A stretch of 64,000 nt of DNA. Origin: Grammothele lineata (lineage: Eukaryota > Basidiomycota > Agaricomycetes > Polyporales > Polyporaceae). A program made the translations under genes and the position numbers. Positions within the stretch are counted from its first letter, which is position 1; each line of letters begins with the position of its first letter. The notes under the pieces were generated by a model, which worked only from the letters and a program-made list of their open reading frames with translations, was not told the DNA's origin and ran no database searches. Where the stretch lies: NCBI GenBank assembly GCA_002150815.3, contig NDFF03000026.1:186001-250000 (forward strand), in the 5' to 3' direction. This document shows positions 34,460 through 45,235 of this stretch, one piece after another.

Positions 34460-37016
34460 ATGGCCCAGTGTAAGAGGAAGATGGACGAGGGCACGGTCCC
34501 AGTGAAGGCCTGGGAGATGGAAAGCCAACCTGCCAGCCTCTCAGGCTCGGTCGTCAATTCCACTGATACCCCACAGAAGAAGCTAAAAACCGATGGAGGT
34601 ATGGTGCTCTACGAAACCCCTTTGCCAACAGGGCTACAGGATCTTCCTGTCGAAGTGTTCCTTCAGGTGAACATTTCTCTGACAACCGTCTAAACTTCAC
34701 GCGCTCAAGACTACATGTTTCAATCACCTTTTCAGGTATCAGCTTTCCTGCCCACCCCAGACCTCTTACATCTATCTCGTACGACGGAACGATTCCGCAA
34801 AGTACTCATCAGCAAAGGCAACGCCTATTTATGGAGGCAGGCTAGGGCCCGTGTCCAAAACCTCCCTGACGTGCCTCCTGGGAAGAACGAGCTTGAATAT
34901 GCGAGTATCCTCTTTTCCGACCACTGCCATGTACGTGCTTGCCCAACCTACTGTCGCTGTGCAGATTCCTGACTGCAAGGAAAAGCACTGTGCGAAGGAA
35001 GGAAATTACCCCCTCAACCACACCTTTTTGACTAGGTACTGTGACGGATGCAAGGCAACGATGTAGGCAACTTTCGAGCATCTGTTTAATTCATGACCTC
35101 ATCTATATTTCACAGGCTGATAACCAACTACGAGGACATGCTTCCGATAGAGCTTCACGGCAGATCATATGCACTGTCGGTTTCAGGGTGTGTTATCTTA
35201 TATTTCCTGAAGCGCTCTACTGCTAAACACCTTGCCAGGCGTACGTACGATTGGAGGACCCTATATCACAAGCCAGAGCTACAGGCGTTGTCGGATCAAT
35301 GGGCGAATCTTGTTGAAGCTGATGATCAAACCCGCTTCCTTGCATCCCGCGAAGTTTTTGTCCAGCAGCGAATCGTTGTAATACGCTCTATTTTTTTTCA
35401 CTCTTCCTCGGCTCACCGATCCCATTAGTTTGCCAAAGATCTCTCAAACTGGTGCGAATCTTGGGAAAAGGTTGTGGAGCCTATCAAGCTGATAGCGTGA
35501 GTAATATGAGTTTACTCTCGCTTCTTCACTAACACGTTCAACGATCCCAGCATTCAAAAGCGCCTCAACGATGAAGGCTGGGATCGGGAACTCAGAGTCA
35601 TGTCCTCGAAACAGAAAGCCACGCTCATTGAGATCAAGCCGCTGCACATGGCTTCAGTGCTTACTGACGAAGGTGCGCATTCCAGAATCTGGAGCTGCTG
35701 TACCCAAATGATGATTGACGGATCACAGGATGGCACCGTATTCGCGAGCCAATCGTCAAATACATGATTGGAGTTCGTACCATTCGCGAGCGTCGCGAAT
35801 ATATCAAGAGGATGCAGGACAGGCTCTCCTGTATTGCTGCAATAATCCTGGAGTACCAACGTCCGCGGTGGTTCCCAGGCGCTGGTGTCCAGCTAACCGG
35901 TAGTTTGGCAGACTACGCGTTTCAGCCCCAGGTTCGTGAGATCATCGAGGACAAGTCAGATGGCGTCACGCTCGCGTCGGTCAAGAAGAAACTCTCCACG
36001 TTGCTCCCGCCACTCGTTCAAGATTGGGCGAAGGAGCGTACCGAGACGTTCACAATGATGGTGCGCGAATCTCTGGGCGCCGACGCTGACATTGGAGTGG
36101 ACCCTCTTAAGTTAGCGGTCGCCCTCTTCGAGTGTAGCAGGTGTACGGGGGACCCGGGCGTGCGTTGGCCGGAAGTGGTATACCACAGCTGTCTCCCCAG
36201 GACCCTGCAAGATATTGGCGACCCTTACGACGAGCAAGTGTGCGAATACTTGCAACTCCGCGACCCGCCTCGGGCCGCGCGCTTCCAAACTGGCAACGAT
36301 TCCAGCGGCAAGTTGTCTATCAAGCAGAGCTTACCCTCGTCGCGCGAGATCGTTATTACCTGCGGATTCAATCCCTTCCAGGCGACCGTGGAGGACCTAA
36401 ATAGTTGTGGTGTGAGGCTTCGCTGTAGACTCTGTGCGGGCGTAGTGAAGCAGGAGGTATTCGATTGGGTCGGTGCGGTGAGTTACGACGTCCACTGTGT
36501 CCGTGTCGCCATTTCTCACTCGTTCGCATTTGCACCACAGCTGCGCCATGACAAGCAAGAGCACCGTGGTGCGGTTGACAGGCCGGGATTATCCGCTGCT
36601 GAGATCAAGCACTGGGACCCCATCTCCGAAGAGCATGCTGCGACCGTTCGTTCTCTTGAGGCCGCTCTGCGCGCGTCTTCCGTAAAGCACTCCTTGAAGA
36701 AGACATACAGTATGGGCGCGACGTGTTCATGGTGCGGCATGGTGCGACTCAACAGTATGCAAGCCGTCCGCGGCCACTTCAAACACGAGTGAGTGCTGTA
36801 TCCGCCGTTCAACGGGAGGGCCCTTCCTTCGCGCGTACTAATTCCGTTTACTCCTTCGTTAGGCATGGTAAGTCAGAGGAACCCGAGGTAGAAGTCGACT
36901 TTTACCTGCCGGCTTCGAAGATGGAAATCTGGATGTTCTCGGATATCCTCCGGGAAAATAGGGCAGCAGCGGAGATCGTTGAAGCCGGAAGAGGCTTTTT
37001 CGTTTCTACCCCATAG
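34460..37016 (+). CDS. F-box protein with C-terminal zinc-finger-like motifs, copy 4
   Basis: Same family as the three tandem copies but on the plus strand and more diverged. It starts MAQCKRKMDEGTVPVKAWEM and has the F-box DLPVEVFLQ|VSAFLPTPDLLHLSRTT. Then LPDVPPGKNELEYASILFSD, RYCDGC, YHKPELQAL, NDEGWDREL, GWHRIREPIVKYMIG and FPGAGVQLTGSLADYAF. The motifs FECSRC...RWPEVVYHSC, CRLCAGVVKQEVFDW and CSWCGMVRL...HFKHEHG follow. The C-terminus is VDFYLPASKMEIWMFSDIL...GRGFFVSTP, stop at 37014-37016. About ten exons, all in frame. It lies between the two carboxymuconolactone-decarboxylase-like genes. Probably an SCF adaptor; substrate unknown. Confidence 0.85.
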
Positions 37017-38068
37017 GCTTACACTCGTCGTGCCTCAAGCTCCAAGCTTTCAAGGCGCCATCTATTACTCCTCTTTACCCCTGGTTCTGTGTGTGGTTTC
37101 CCTCTCATTTTGTCCATTGTTCTGTTGTCTGTTGTTCTGTGACGTCTGTTGTATATCTGGTGGTTGACAATGTGCGTAATAGATGGGATGTGCTACTCTT
37201 TACAGTACCGGCATTACGTCGATGCCGTATGAGCAAACCCCAATACTCCCATTCCTCTTCTCCCACACCTAGTGCGGGTCATTTGGATTTTCTCGAAAAG
37301 ACTGCGCAATCACTGCAGTCAGAAAAAAGTTCGTCGATGCCGGGAAAGAAACCCTCCTCTCGGATGCTCAGTGAACACGTACGCACGCCGTGTCTCATAC
37401 GTCGGACGCCGTCTGTACTGCGCCGCTGTGGTTTTGCTGTTACACTCTCATGTCGTTCTGGCGTCATCTGCTTGGCGTTCGTCGGTCTCTGTATTCACGA
37501 ACACGGTGACTATCGCTGTCTTTTTCAACATCGCGTTATGCGTGTCGCGGTCCTCGTAGACTCCTTCGGAAATCGGAAATTCTGTGTGTATCTCCAGAGC
37601 GCGTGGAGCCTCAAGTATTCTGTCTCGCTTGAACTATCTGATGGTCTGCGAGGATCATAATCCGGTGTAATTGGCTATATTCCAACGGCCGGCATTCACC
37701 GCGGGAACTGCGCCGAGCACGATAATGCACGACCACGCGTCGATGCAGTGCCCCAGTGTGATTCTTGTTGCTCTCTTCGCACGGGCCACCGTGGACTACT
37801 ACTCGAGCATCAACTTCCTCCGTGCAGTCTCCTGCGCACCAACGTGACTGTCGTTCACACCCATGGGAGCGGCCCCGAGTCGAGTTGTGAGAGCACTTGG
37901 CAGCCGTCGATCAACGCGAGAATGTTTCCGTGAGAGGCACCGAGCTTGTTGACTTCCCGTTGTCGGCGAGACGTATAAGAGCAGCCTCGGTGCGCTAGAT
38001 GCGCTCCAGCCGTCCTCGGTTGACCTCTGTACCAGTATCAACTGTAGCCGACTTCATTTGCCGACACG
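37017..38068. other. Intergenic
   Basis: About 1.05 kb. An open frame at 37091-37660 looks non-coding (no motif, odd composition). The right end carries the TATA box of the next gene. Confidence 0.5.
37974..37980 (+). promoter_or_regulatory. TATA box of the secreted CMD-like gene
   Basis: TATAAGA, 89 bp upstream of the gap to ATG 38069, followed by a short CT-containing leader. Confidence 0.5.
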
Positions 38069-38984
38069 ATGCTCTCCGCAGGCCCCTTCGCGCTTTTGCT
38101 CGTCGTCTTCGCCGCCCTCGCGCGCGCGGTGTCCCTTCAACACGCACCGCGCGATGACAACCTTCCTGCGCGGGTGCCCTACATCTTCCCCGCCCCGGGC
38201 GTAGATCCGGTGAGTAACCACGTTTTCATCGTGCACGTTGTTTCGGCTCATACCACCCTTTGTCAGGTCGCGGATGAGCTCAGGGCGCGCCACGGCACAC
38301 TCCTCGACCTCGATGGCGTTCTGTAAGCTTTGAGGTTCTAGGGTGCATTGTTGGTCCTGACGCTGACCGAAATCTGACACCGCCCCGTACGCTCGACAGC
38401 CTCCAGGACGACAACTTCGCGTCAGGTTGGAACGCGCTCGCGACTGTCGTGCGCGACAACAACACAATTCCGGGTGATATGCGCGAGCTCCTGGTACGTA
38501 TCGCGCGAGAGCCCAGCACGTATGGCTGACGCGCGCGACAACTCGTCTATAGATCCTCCGCACAGGCACGATGAACAGCGCCGCTTATGTCTGGTAAGCG
38601 CGTCTTCGTCCATCTGCATGTTTCGCGACTTCTCGTTTCTAACATACGCACCTCTGCAGGATCCAGCATGAGCCCTCCGGACGCGAAGCAGGGCTGACCA
38701 CTGCGCAGCTGCGCGAGATCCGCCTCACGCCCGCGTTCGCGAGCGCGGGGCGCGCGTCCGTGCTCTCCGCGGAGCTGCGCGCGGCGATGCTCCTCGCGGA
38801 CACGATGACGAAGAACGTCAAGGTCTCAGACGCGGTGTTCAATGGTTTGCACCAGTTCTTGAACGACAAGCAGATGGTCGACGCGGTCGGCACGATCGGG
38901 ACGTACAACCTCGTGTCGCGCTTCGTGGTTGCGCTCGACGTAGACAGTAAGATGGACGTCGCGGTGCCCATCCCGACGGATTGA
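38069..38984 (+). CDS. Carboxymuconolactone decarboxylase (AhpD-like) family protein, copy 2, with signal peptide
   Basis: Paralog of 33253-34138 with the same intron positions. It carries an added N-terminal hydrophobic leader (MLSAGPFALLLVVFAALARA) typical of secretion. The body follows: DDNLPARVPYIFPAPGVDP, VADELRARHGTLLDLDGVLL, DDNFASGWNALATVVRDN, MRELLILRTGTMNSAAYVW, IQHEPSGREAGLTTAQLREI, SAELRAAMLLADTMTKNVKV, FLNDKQMVDAVGTIGTYNL and VSRFVVALDVD. Stop at 38982-38984. No CxxC pair. The family is usually intracellular, so a secreted member is unusual. Joins were checked at five introns and all remain in frame. Substrate unknown. Confidence 0.85.
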
Positions 38985-39240
38985 GGTGGGAGGGGCTGGG
39001 CGTTGGTTGTGCTACGATAGAGTAGTGTACGAAAGTTCCCATATGATCTCACGCGCGGTGGTTCTTGCAGAACACGAACTTCGTGCGTTCTCCACTGCGT
39101 GTACACCCGTCGCGAGGCGGGCCAAGAGAGTGGGAGTGCCGAGCCACGATGATAGAGTGGAAAGCCTATTACGATAAGCATCGATGTATCCATAAAACGT
39201 ACGACAGCTGTGCTGCGGGAGCCTGGGATCCGCCGGCCGT

Positions 39241-41289
39241 CTACAACACCACCGGCTCAGCCACCTGCGCACTCCTCGGCCCATTGTGGTTTCCCCCCGA
39301 GCTGATGAAGGAGTGCAGGCGTGAGGAGACCTCGTACCCGCACTCCTTGAGTTCCTCGAGCGCGATCTTGTAACGCGTGTCGCCGACGTGAACGAGCTTC
39401 CGGATGATGTGTTCATAGACCTCGATGGGCGGCACGATCTTGAGCGCCTTCATCTCCTCGAGGTAGAAGAACGCGTCTTCATACGTCGTCTGCGAGAGGC
39501 AGAGACGCACGAGGAGCGTGTACGTCGTCGCGTTCGGCTGCATGCCCGCCTCCTTCATGTCCGAAAGTACACGGTCACCGAGCTCGCGATGGCGCGCGGC
39601 GATGCAACCTTCGAAGAGGAGGTGGTATGTATCCATGTCCGGCTTGAGGCCGAACTGTTCAATCGCCTTGTAAGTGCCGACCGCGCGCTGGAGATCGTCG
39701 AGTTCGACGGCCGCCTTGACGACGATGTTGAACGCTACGATGTCCACGGTGCCACCTTCCTCGCGGATCTCCTCGAGCTTGCCCCACGCGTCGTCAACGG
39801 CGTCTACGTCGCCCTTGACGAGGTTGTAGATAGGCGCGGCGGTCTCGAGGGTCGGTTCGAGGTTGTTCTTGCGCATGAAGTCGAGCATGATGAACGCTTC
39901 CTTGATCTCGTGGTGCCGGCACATGGCCTCGATGACGGGTGCGAGATGATGCTCGTGCCAGACAATCTTGAGACTTTTCAACACCTCGATAACCGAGAGC
40001 GCTAGGCCAGAAAGCCCGTGTCGTGCAGCCGTATGAAGGACGAGCAGACAGCAGCCTTCGTCGGGCAGGACGTGATTCTCTTCAACTATTTTGCTCCATG
40101 TGTGCTGGGTGCCCTCGGCCTACAGACAGCGTCAGATTGTGTCCGCAGGGATGCTATCATGATACCCACGTATAAGTTCTCGGCACTGGCGATCAGGATA
40201 TCCACCCAAACAGACACGTCTAACCGCCTAACGGAGGTGTCCTCAAAAGCGGTAGCCAGATCCAGAGCTAGTCGAGGGTAGCCCAGCCTGGCTGCGCATG
40301 AGATTACTCTCGACGCCGAGTTCAAGGTTGGTGACAAGCCGGCCGGCGCAAGCTGGGAGAGTGTTTGTAGGGAAAGTTCAAGGCGCGAGTTGTCCGTAAA
40401 ACGCTTCAAAATGAGCTCGAACGTGTTTGCGTTGGGATGTACACTCCACTCCTCCATCAACTTCAACACATCGAATATATGCGAGTACTCGCTGGAATGT
40501 ATCGACTGCGGGAAGAAAAGGTAGTGAGCGTTATCGTTCATGGGACGGTATTGAGAAATCAGGCTGAATATTTCGTGAAACTAGCGAGAGGTGTCGTGGG
40601 CTAGCACGAGTTGTGTTATAGAGTGACCTAGTCTAACCCCGCCAATGCGTTGTTGGGGACAGGGTTCACGGCGCCAGAACTCGTTCTGGTAAGTAGAACG
40701 ACTGATCTTTTGACCGCCGGGTCTTCGAACACCGTACACCGTATAGAAACGCGTGCATTTGAAGATACGAGGTAAATGAGACTCACAGCGATAAGGCAGT
40801 TGAAGCACTGACGGTCAGGTTGCAAGCCCATCGCGATCATGTCCTCTAAGATGGCGCGCGCCTCAAAGTAGAAGCCATCCTGAGAACATGCCTTGAGCAA
40901 CAGCTGGTATGTTGTCCTGTCCGGCATAAGCCCAGAATCCTTGATGCGTTTTGCGATGGTAAAGGCGTTGATGTTCATGCGGCGGTCCACCTGTCCAGCG
41001 AGCAAGAGGTTGTACCGGGCGAGCGGGGTGTGCGTTTCTCCGTTAAAGCCACTCTTCGGTGCTCCAGAGTGGTGCATAACGCGGTTTCTTGAGCGCACCT
41101 CAGAGGGTGTCTGCACTTGAGATGCATGTCGCCGTTGAGCTGGGGGCACTACAGCATGTGTGAGTGACTGCCACCCAACGACGAGCAGATGTGCTTACCC
41201 GACGCGACCGTGGCCGCCGAGTCTATCGGGACCTGGAGTATTTTTCGCTGGGTCCTCTTGAGCGCATGTCGGGAAGAGGACGCGAGCAT
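39241..41289 (-). CDS. Pentatricopeptide-repeat protein, probably mitochondrial
   Basis: Helical-repeat RNA-binding protein of the kind that serves organellar RNA processing or translation. The first exon encodes MLASSSRHALKRTQRKILQV, rich in Arg/Lys/Ser/Ala and without acidic residues, consistent with a mitochondrial presequence. Repeats include GLMPDRTTYQLLLKACSQDG, EDMIAMGLQPDRQCFNCLIA, SVHPNANTFELILKRF, GLKPDMDTYHLLFEGC and GMQPNATTYTLLVRLC, at the usual spacing of about 35 residues. At least four exons; the stop TAG is at 39241-39243. The acceptor of the third exon is ambiguous (near 40585 or 40520). The gene is head-to-head with RAD21, with 245 bp between start codons. RNA target unknown. 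Confidence 0.88.
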
Positions 41290-41534
41290 AAAGGCGACGC
41301 GGGGTAGGGGCGAGAAGGAGACAGAGTCGGCGACGAAGACGCAACCCGTCCCGTCCAGCAGCGCGAAATTCCGCGCCGGGGACGTCACGTGGGAACATTT
41401 CCACGTGTGGAACGGAACGGTCGCAGCACTGACGCCCACGCTGTGCCTTGTTCGAAACCGCCGTGTCGCGATACCTCCCGCCTGTCCCTCCTTTCCTCAG
41501 ACGCGTTTCCTACCCTACTGCTTCTTGGATACCT
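41290..41534. promoter_or_regulatory. Short divergent promoter between PPR and RAD21 genes
   Basis: Only 245 bp separate the two ATGs, which point away from each other. The two genes must share or abut promoter elements. No clear TATA box is seen on either side, as expected for housekeeping genes. Confidence 0.5.
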
Positions 41535-44037
41535 ATGGTAAATTATCTGACACATTGATTTGTGCCTTTTCTAACCGTTTGGATACTAGTTCTACGCGGA
41601 TTCGGTCCTCTCGCGCCGCGGCCCCCTGGCGAAGGTGTGGCTTGCGGCGCACATGGAGCGGAAGCTCTCCAAGACACAGACATTGCAGACGGACATTGAG
41701 CAATCAGTTGGTGCGTAGCTAATTGCTGTCACTGCGCCTCAATCTAAGTCTCTGGTAGACACTATCATCAACGGAGAGATTGAGGTTATGGCGCTCCGTT
41801 TGAGTGGTCAGCTGCTTCTCGGTGTCGTCCGCATCTACAGCCGCAAGGCAAAATACCTCCTGGACGACTGTAATGAGGCACTGTTGAAGATCAAGATGGT
41901 GCGTGGTCTGTTTCGTGCAGCTCTGAATAGCCGCTTGACCTCCGGCAATAGGCTTTCCGCCCCGGCGTGGTCGACATGACAGAGGACCAGCTTGCCGTCA
42001 ACCAAAACGCCATCACACTCCAGAGCAACAATCTTGACCTTGATGCACTTCTGCCGGACCTCGACTGGTGAGTCTATACCTCCTTGTCCTCTGCCGTGTC
42101 GATTCCTCCCCACGTTCATTTCCTACCGCACCCTGCCCCTGTGGGGTACCCGTTCCAAGTATTCCGGACCTTTCCCCCACGCCGTCGTCCGCACGCTGGC
42201 TTACACTCATTCAGGGACACAGCCGACTTTGAAAGCCGCAACGTCCAACCCGGTGGTCAACACATTGCCCGTGCTGCAGATATTACGCTCAACGCGGACA
42301 TTCAGTTCGACTTTGACGACCAAGGCTATGGCTTCGACCTCGGGCCTTCCGACGGCATCGGCTCCCAAGACTTTGATTTGGATCTGAACTTGGACTTTGG
42401 CGACGGTCCGGTCGCTGCCGAGCGCACTCCCTCGCGTATGGACGAAGACGACATGAGCATCGAAGTCGGTCGTGACGCCGGGCCGGAAAGGGCGTACCCC
42501 GAATCCGTGGCTTCGCACATGTTTGGGGCCGCTGGCGCGGATGCGGACCTCCTCTCAGTCAGGAGTAGAGCGCAGTCAGAGAACCCGTTTGCGGCCGATA
42601 TGGACATCGGGTTTGGGCCGGATATTGGCGGTATGGACGTGGATCTGGGCATCTCCTTCGACAATGACGCCCTTAGCGAGCATGCGCCAACGCCGCGTCT
42701 TACTCCATCTCGAGCTTGTGAGTGTTGAACCACTCCGCGTTGTATCGTTCCTAATTGTGCGTTTAGCTTCGCCCCTCACTGAGCCCCCGAAGACGCCCCC
42801 TCCTGAGCTGGAGCTCACGCCAAAGGCAGTCACAGAAGAAGTCGCGAAGAAGCGGAAGGAGAAGAAGCAGATCATCGATTCGGTAACCGAGCTTGCGGAC
42901 GGTCCTGGAGCGAGAGTAGGCCGGGGTCGTAACGGCGGACTCGGCGCGGCGGTCACGAAGGACGTGAGTGACATCGTCACCGAACACCCCTACCTCCCTC
43001 GCTCGTCCCTCGTCATGCGCCTTCTCGAGATCCGCGACGACCCTCTCGCGCACTTCCTCCCCACCAAGACCACCCCACATGGCACTTTCTTCTCCGCCGC
43101 ACCCCCAGGCCTCGCCCCCGAGCTCGCAGACATGTTCATGCGTCCCCTTGCGAACTTGCAACCTTCGAAACGGCGAGGCGGGTCACCCGAGAAGCCCCCA
43201 AGCAAGAAACGCCGCGTTGAAGGCAGTGTAGCCGGCGACGACGCGGAACTCGAGGAGCTCCGTCGTGAGGGCAGCCGTGCGCCCAGCCTCGCACTCGGCA
43301 GCGATGTATACGCGCGAGCGGCGAGCGCGGGTGCAGGGATGGACTTCACATTCGACGACGGGGGCGCGGGTATGATGATGGACGACTTCCAGATGGACGT
43401 GCCGCTGGAGGAGCAGCAGCAGCGCGCGCGGAGCAAGAGCGCGGGCCCGCTGTCGCCGCTGAGCCGGCTATCCACGCCGCCCCCCGACCCGTTGCTGGAG
43501 GAGGGCGAGGAGAGCCACGCGGACGCGGCGTGCCCGATCGCGCTGTTCGACGACCGGGTGGCGAGCAGCAGCCAGATGGGGAGCCAGGCGCCGAGTCAGG
43601 TGGAAGCGAGCGACGACGGGAAGGGCTACAGCAAGAACACGGTGAAGGCGCTCGCGATTGTGCGGCGGGAGCTGCAACCGGGTGCGGAGGACGCGGAGGA
43701 CGAAGACAAGTACATGAGCTTCAACCGTATGGCGCAGAAGGTGTGTTTCCACAGACCAACTCTTATATGTTCTCTGTCGTGCTGACGTTTGCTCTGCTGA
43801 TAGGCATCACGTCGTGCCGCGGCCGCGTTCTTCTTCGAACTGCTCGTTCTCGGCACGCGCGACTGTGTGAAGCTCTCGCAGAACCAGCCGTTCGCCAACA
43901 TCGAAGTGCGTGCCAAGGACAAGCTCTGGGAGCGCCAGCGTCACGGCTCGATGGCACCCTCTGCCCGCATGTCGCAGGCCCCATCGGCACGGCACGGCTC
44001 TGCCGCACCTTCGATTGCGTCCGCTTTCGGCCTTTGA
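41535..44037 (+). CDS. RAD21: Cohesin kleisin subunit Rad21/Scc1
   Basis: Subunit closing the SMC1-SMC3 ring in sister-chromatid cohesion; nuclear. The first coding exon is just the ATG (41535-41537), followed by an intron to 41589. The conserved start [20 protein letters not shown] then begins at 41590. The N-terminal kleisin domain continues with [40 protein letters not shown] and [11 protein letters not shown]. The middle is acidic and disordered with Asp/Phe-rich stretches, and holds [11 protein letters not shown]. The C-terminal winged-helix block reads [40 protein letters not shown] and [12 protein letters not shown], which binds the SMC1 head. Stop TGA 44035-44037. Residues near the separase sites were not assigned. 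The mitotic Rad21 rather than meiotic Rec8 is inferred from the strong N-terminal match. Confidence 0.93.
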
Positions 44038-45235
44038 GCCTTCGCGTATATGACCTTTGGACGTCTTGACCATCATCCTCGCTGTTCTGTACCTCTTGAT
44101 TACGCCTTAGTCATGAGCTCCTCACGCTACCCACACGCACGCTTATATCTGTAGTGCCTCCAGATCTTATCCCCGTGTCTTGGTTCGTCGATTTACCGTA
44201 CTATAGTCTACCCCTGCCATCTCGCTCGTCTTTCTAGTTGTCGTGTTGTCCGCTCTCGCGCAAATGCTCGATGTCCGTCTAGATTATGTGTATTTCTTGC
44301 TCCCTGTACTTTCTCCCTTACGATCCGTCTGGACAGCGTGGTATGCACGCCTTGTCTATCGACGCACAATCTATACGTCTTTTGAACGTAGTTATGCCAC
44401 GAACTGAGAACGTGGTGTTAGTGTTGCCGAATCATCGAAGGCTAGAGTACAGAAGGCCGAAGCAAGCCGAAGCCCCGAGTACGCGATGCACTTGTTACAG
44501 GCGCTTACGCTCAGTGTCTTCGTTTGTCTTCCGGCGATACAGTGCTGGATACAATCGTTCTCCCCAACATCTCATATCCACCACTGCAACCACTGACATC
44601 CGGAATATCGGGTCTACTTAGTATGAATCCCCCGAACCAGTCGCGATGCTCCATTATGCCATGCCCCTCTCTAAGCCCGCCATCCCACGGACATTGAATC
44701 ACTGCGGGTTGCGGCGCCCACGATGGTTCGTGACCACAATGAACTTTCTCGGGTGCAAAATGCTCCAGCACGACCACACAAAGGTGCTCATGTGAGTCGT
44801 CTCCGATCAAGATGGGTACGGGATGATGTAAAGGTACGGAGGGTGAGCTACGCGCAAATCTACTCTTCTAACTCGAAGCGTCGACGGACAGACCTCAGCA
44901 GCCAGACAGCCGCGTGAACTCTGAACGGTTCGTAAGGTCTTAGAGTTTGATAGTGAATATCTCAGCTCTGCTTCGCTTCGTGGATATCAGCCATACCACA
45001 AAGTCCGTCTAACTACCTCTATGTGCCGGTAGCCTTGCGCGATGTTATCAGCCGCCACCTCAGTCCATCTCTTCGGATGTGGTTTCGTAGAAGCATCTGC
45101 CTCGAGTTTAGAAGATGGGCTTGTCAGAGAACTTGATCCACCATGTTATATTCTCCCACCCGGTCACCGAAGAAGGTTCACAGGGCAAGACTCAAATCCT
45201 GGTTCGTGTGAGACGGTAAAGGCGTTGCCCCTACC
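44038..45235. other. Intergenic
   Basis: 1.2 kb between RAD21 and glutaminase. I see no gene, RNA or repeat here. Confidence 0.5.

Noticed and set aside
37091..37660. 189-codon frame between F-box copy 4 and the secreted CMD-like gene
   Set aside because: Odd Cys/Val/Ser composition, no homologous feel, no supporting splice or promoter signals.
38985..39240. Possible promoter or RNA between the CMD-like gene and the PPR gene
   Set aside because: This is a convergent gap of 256 bp, where only 3' ends are expected. No structure was recognised.
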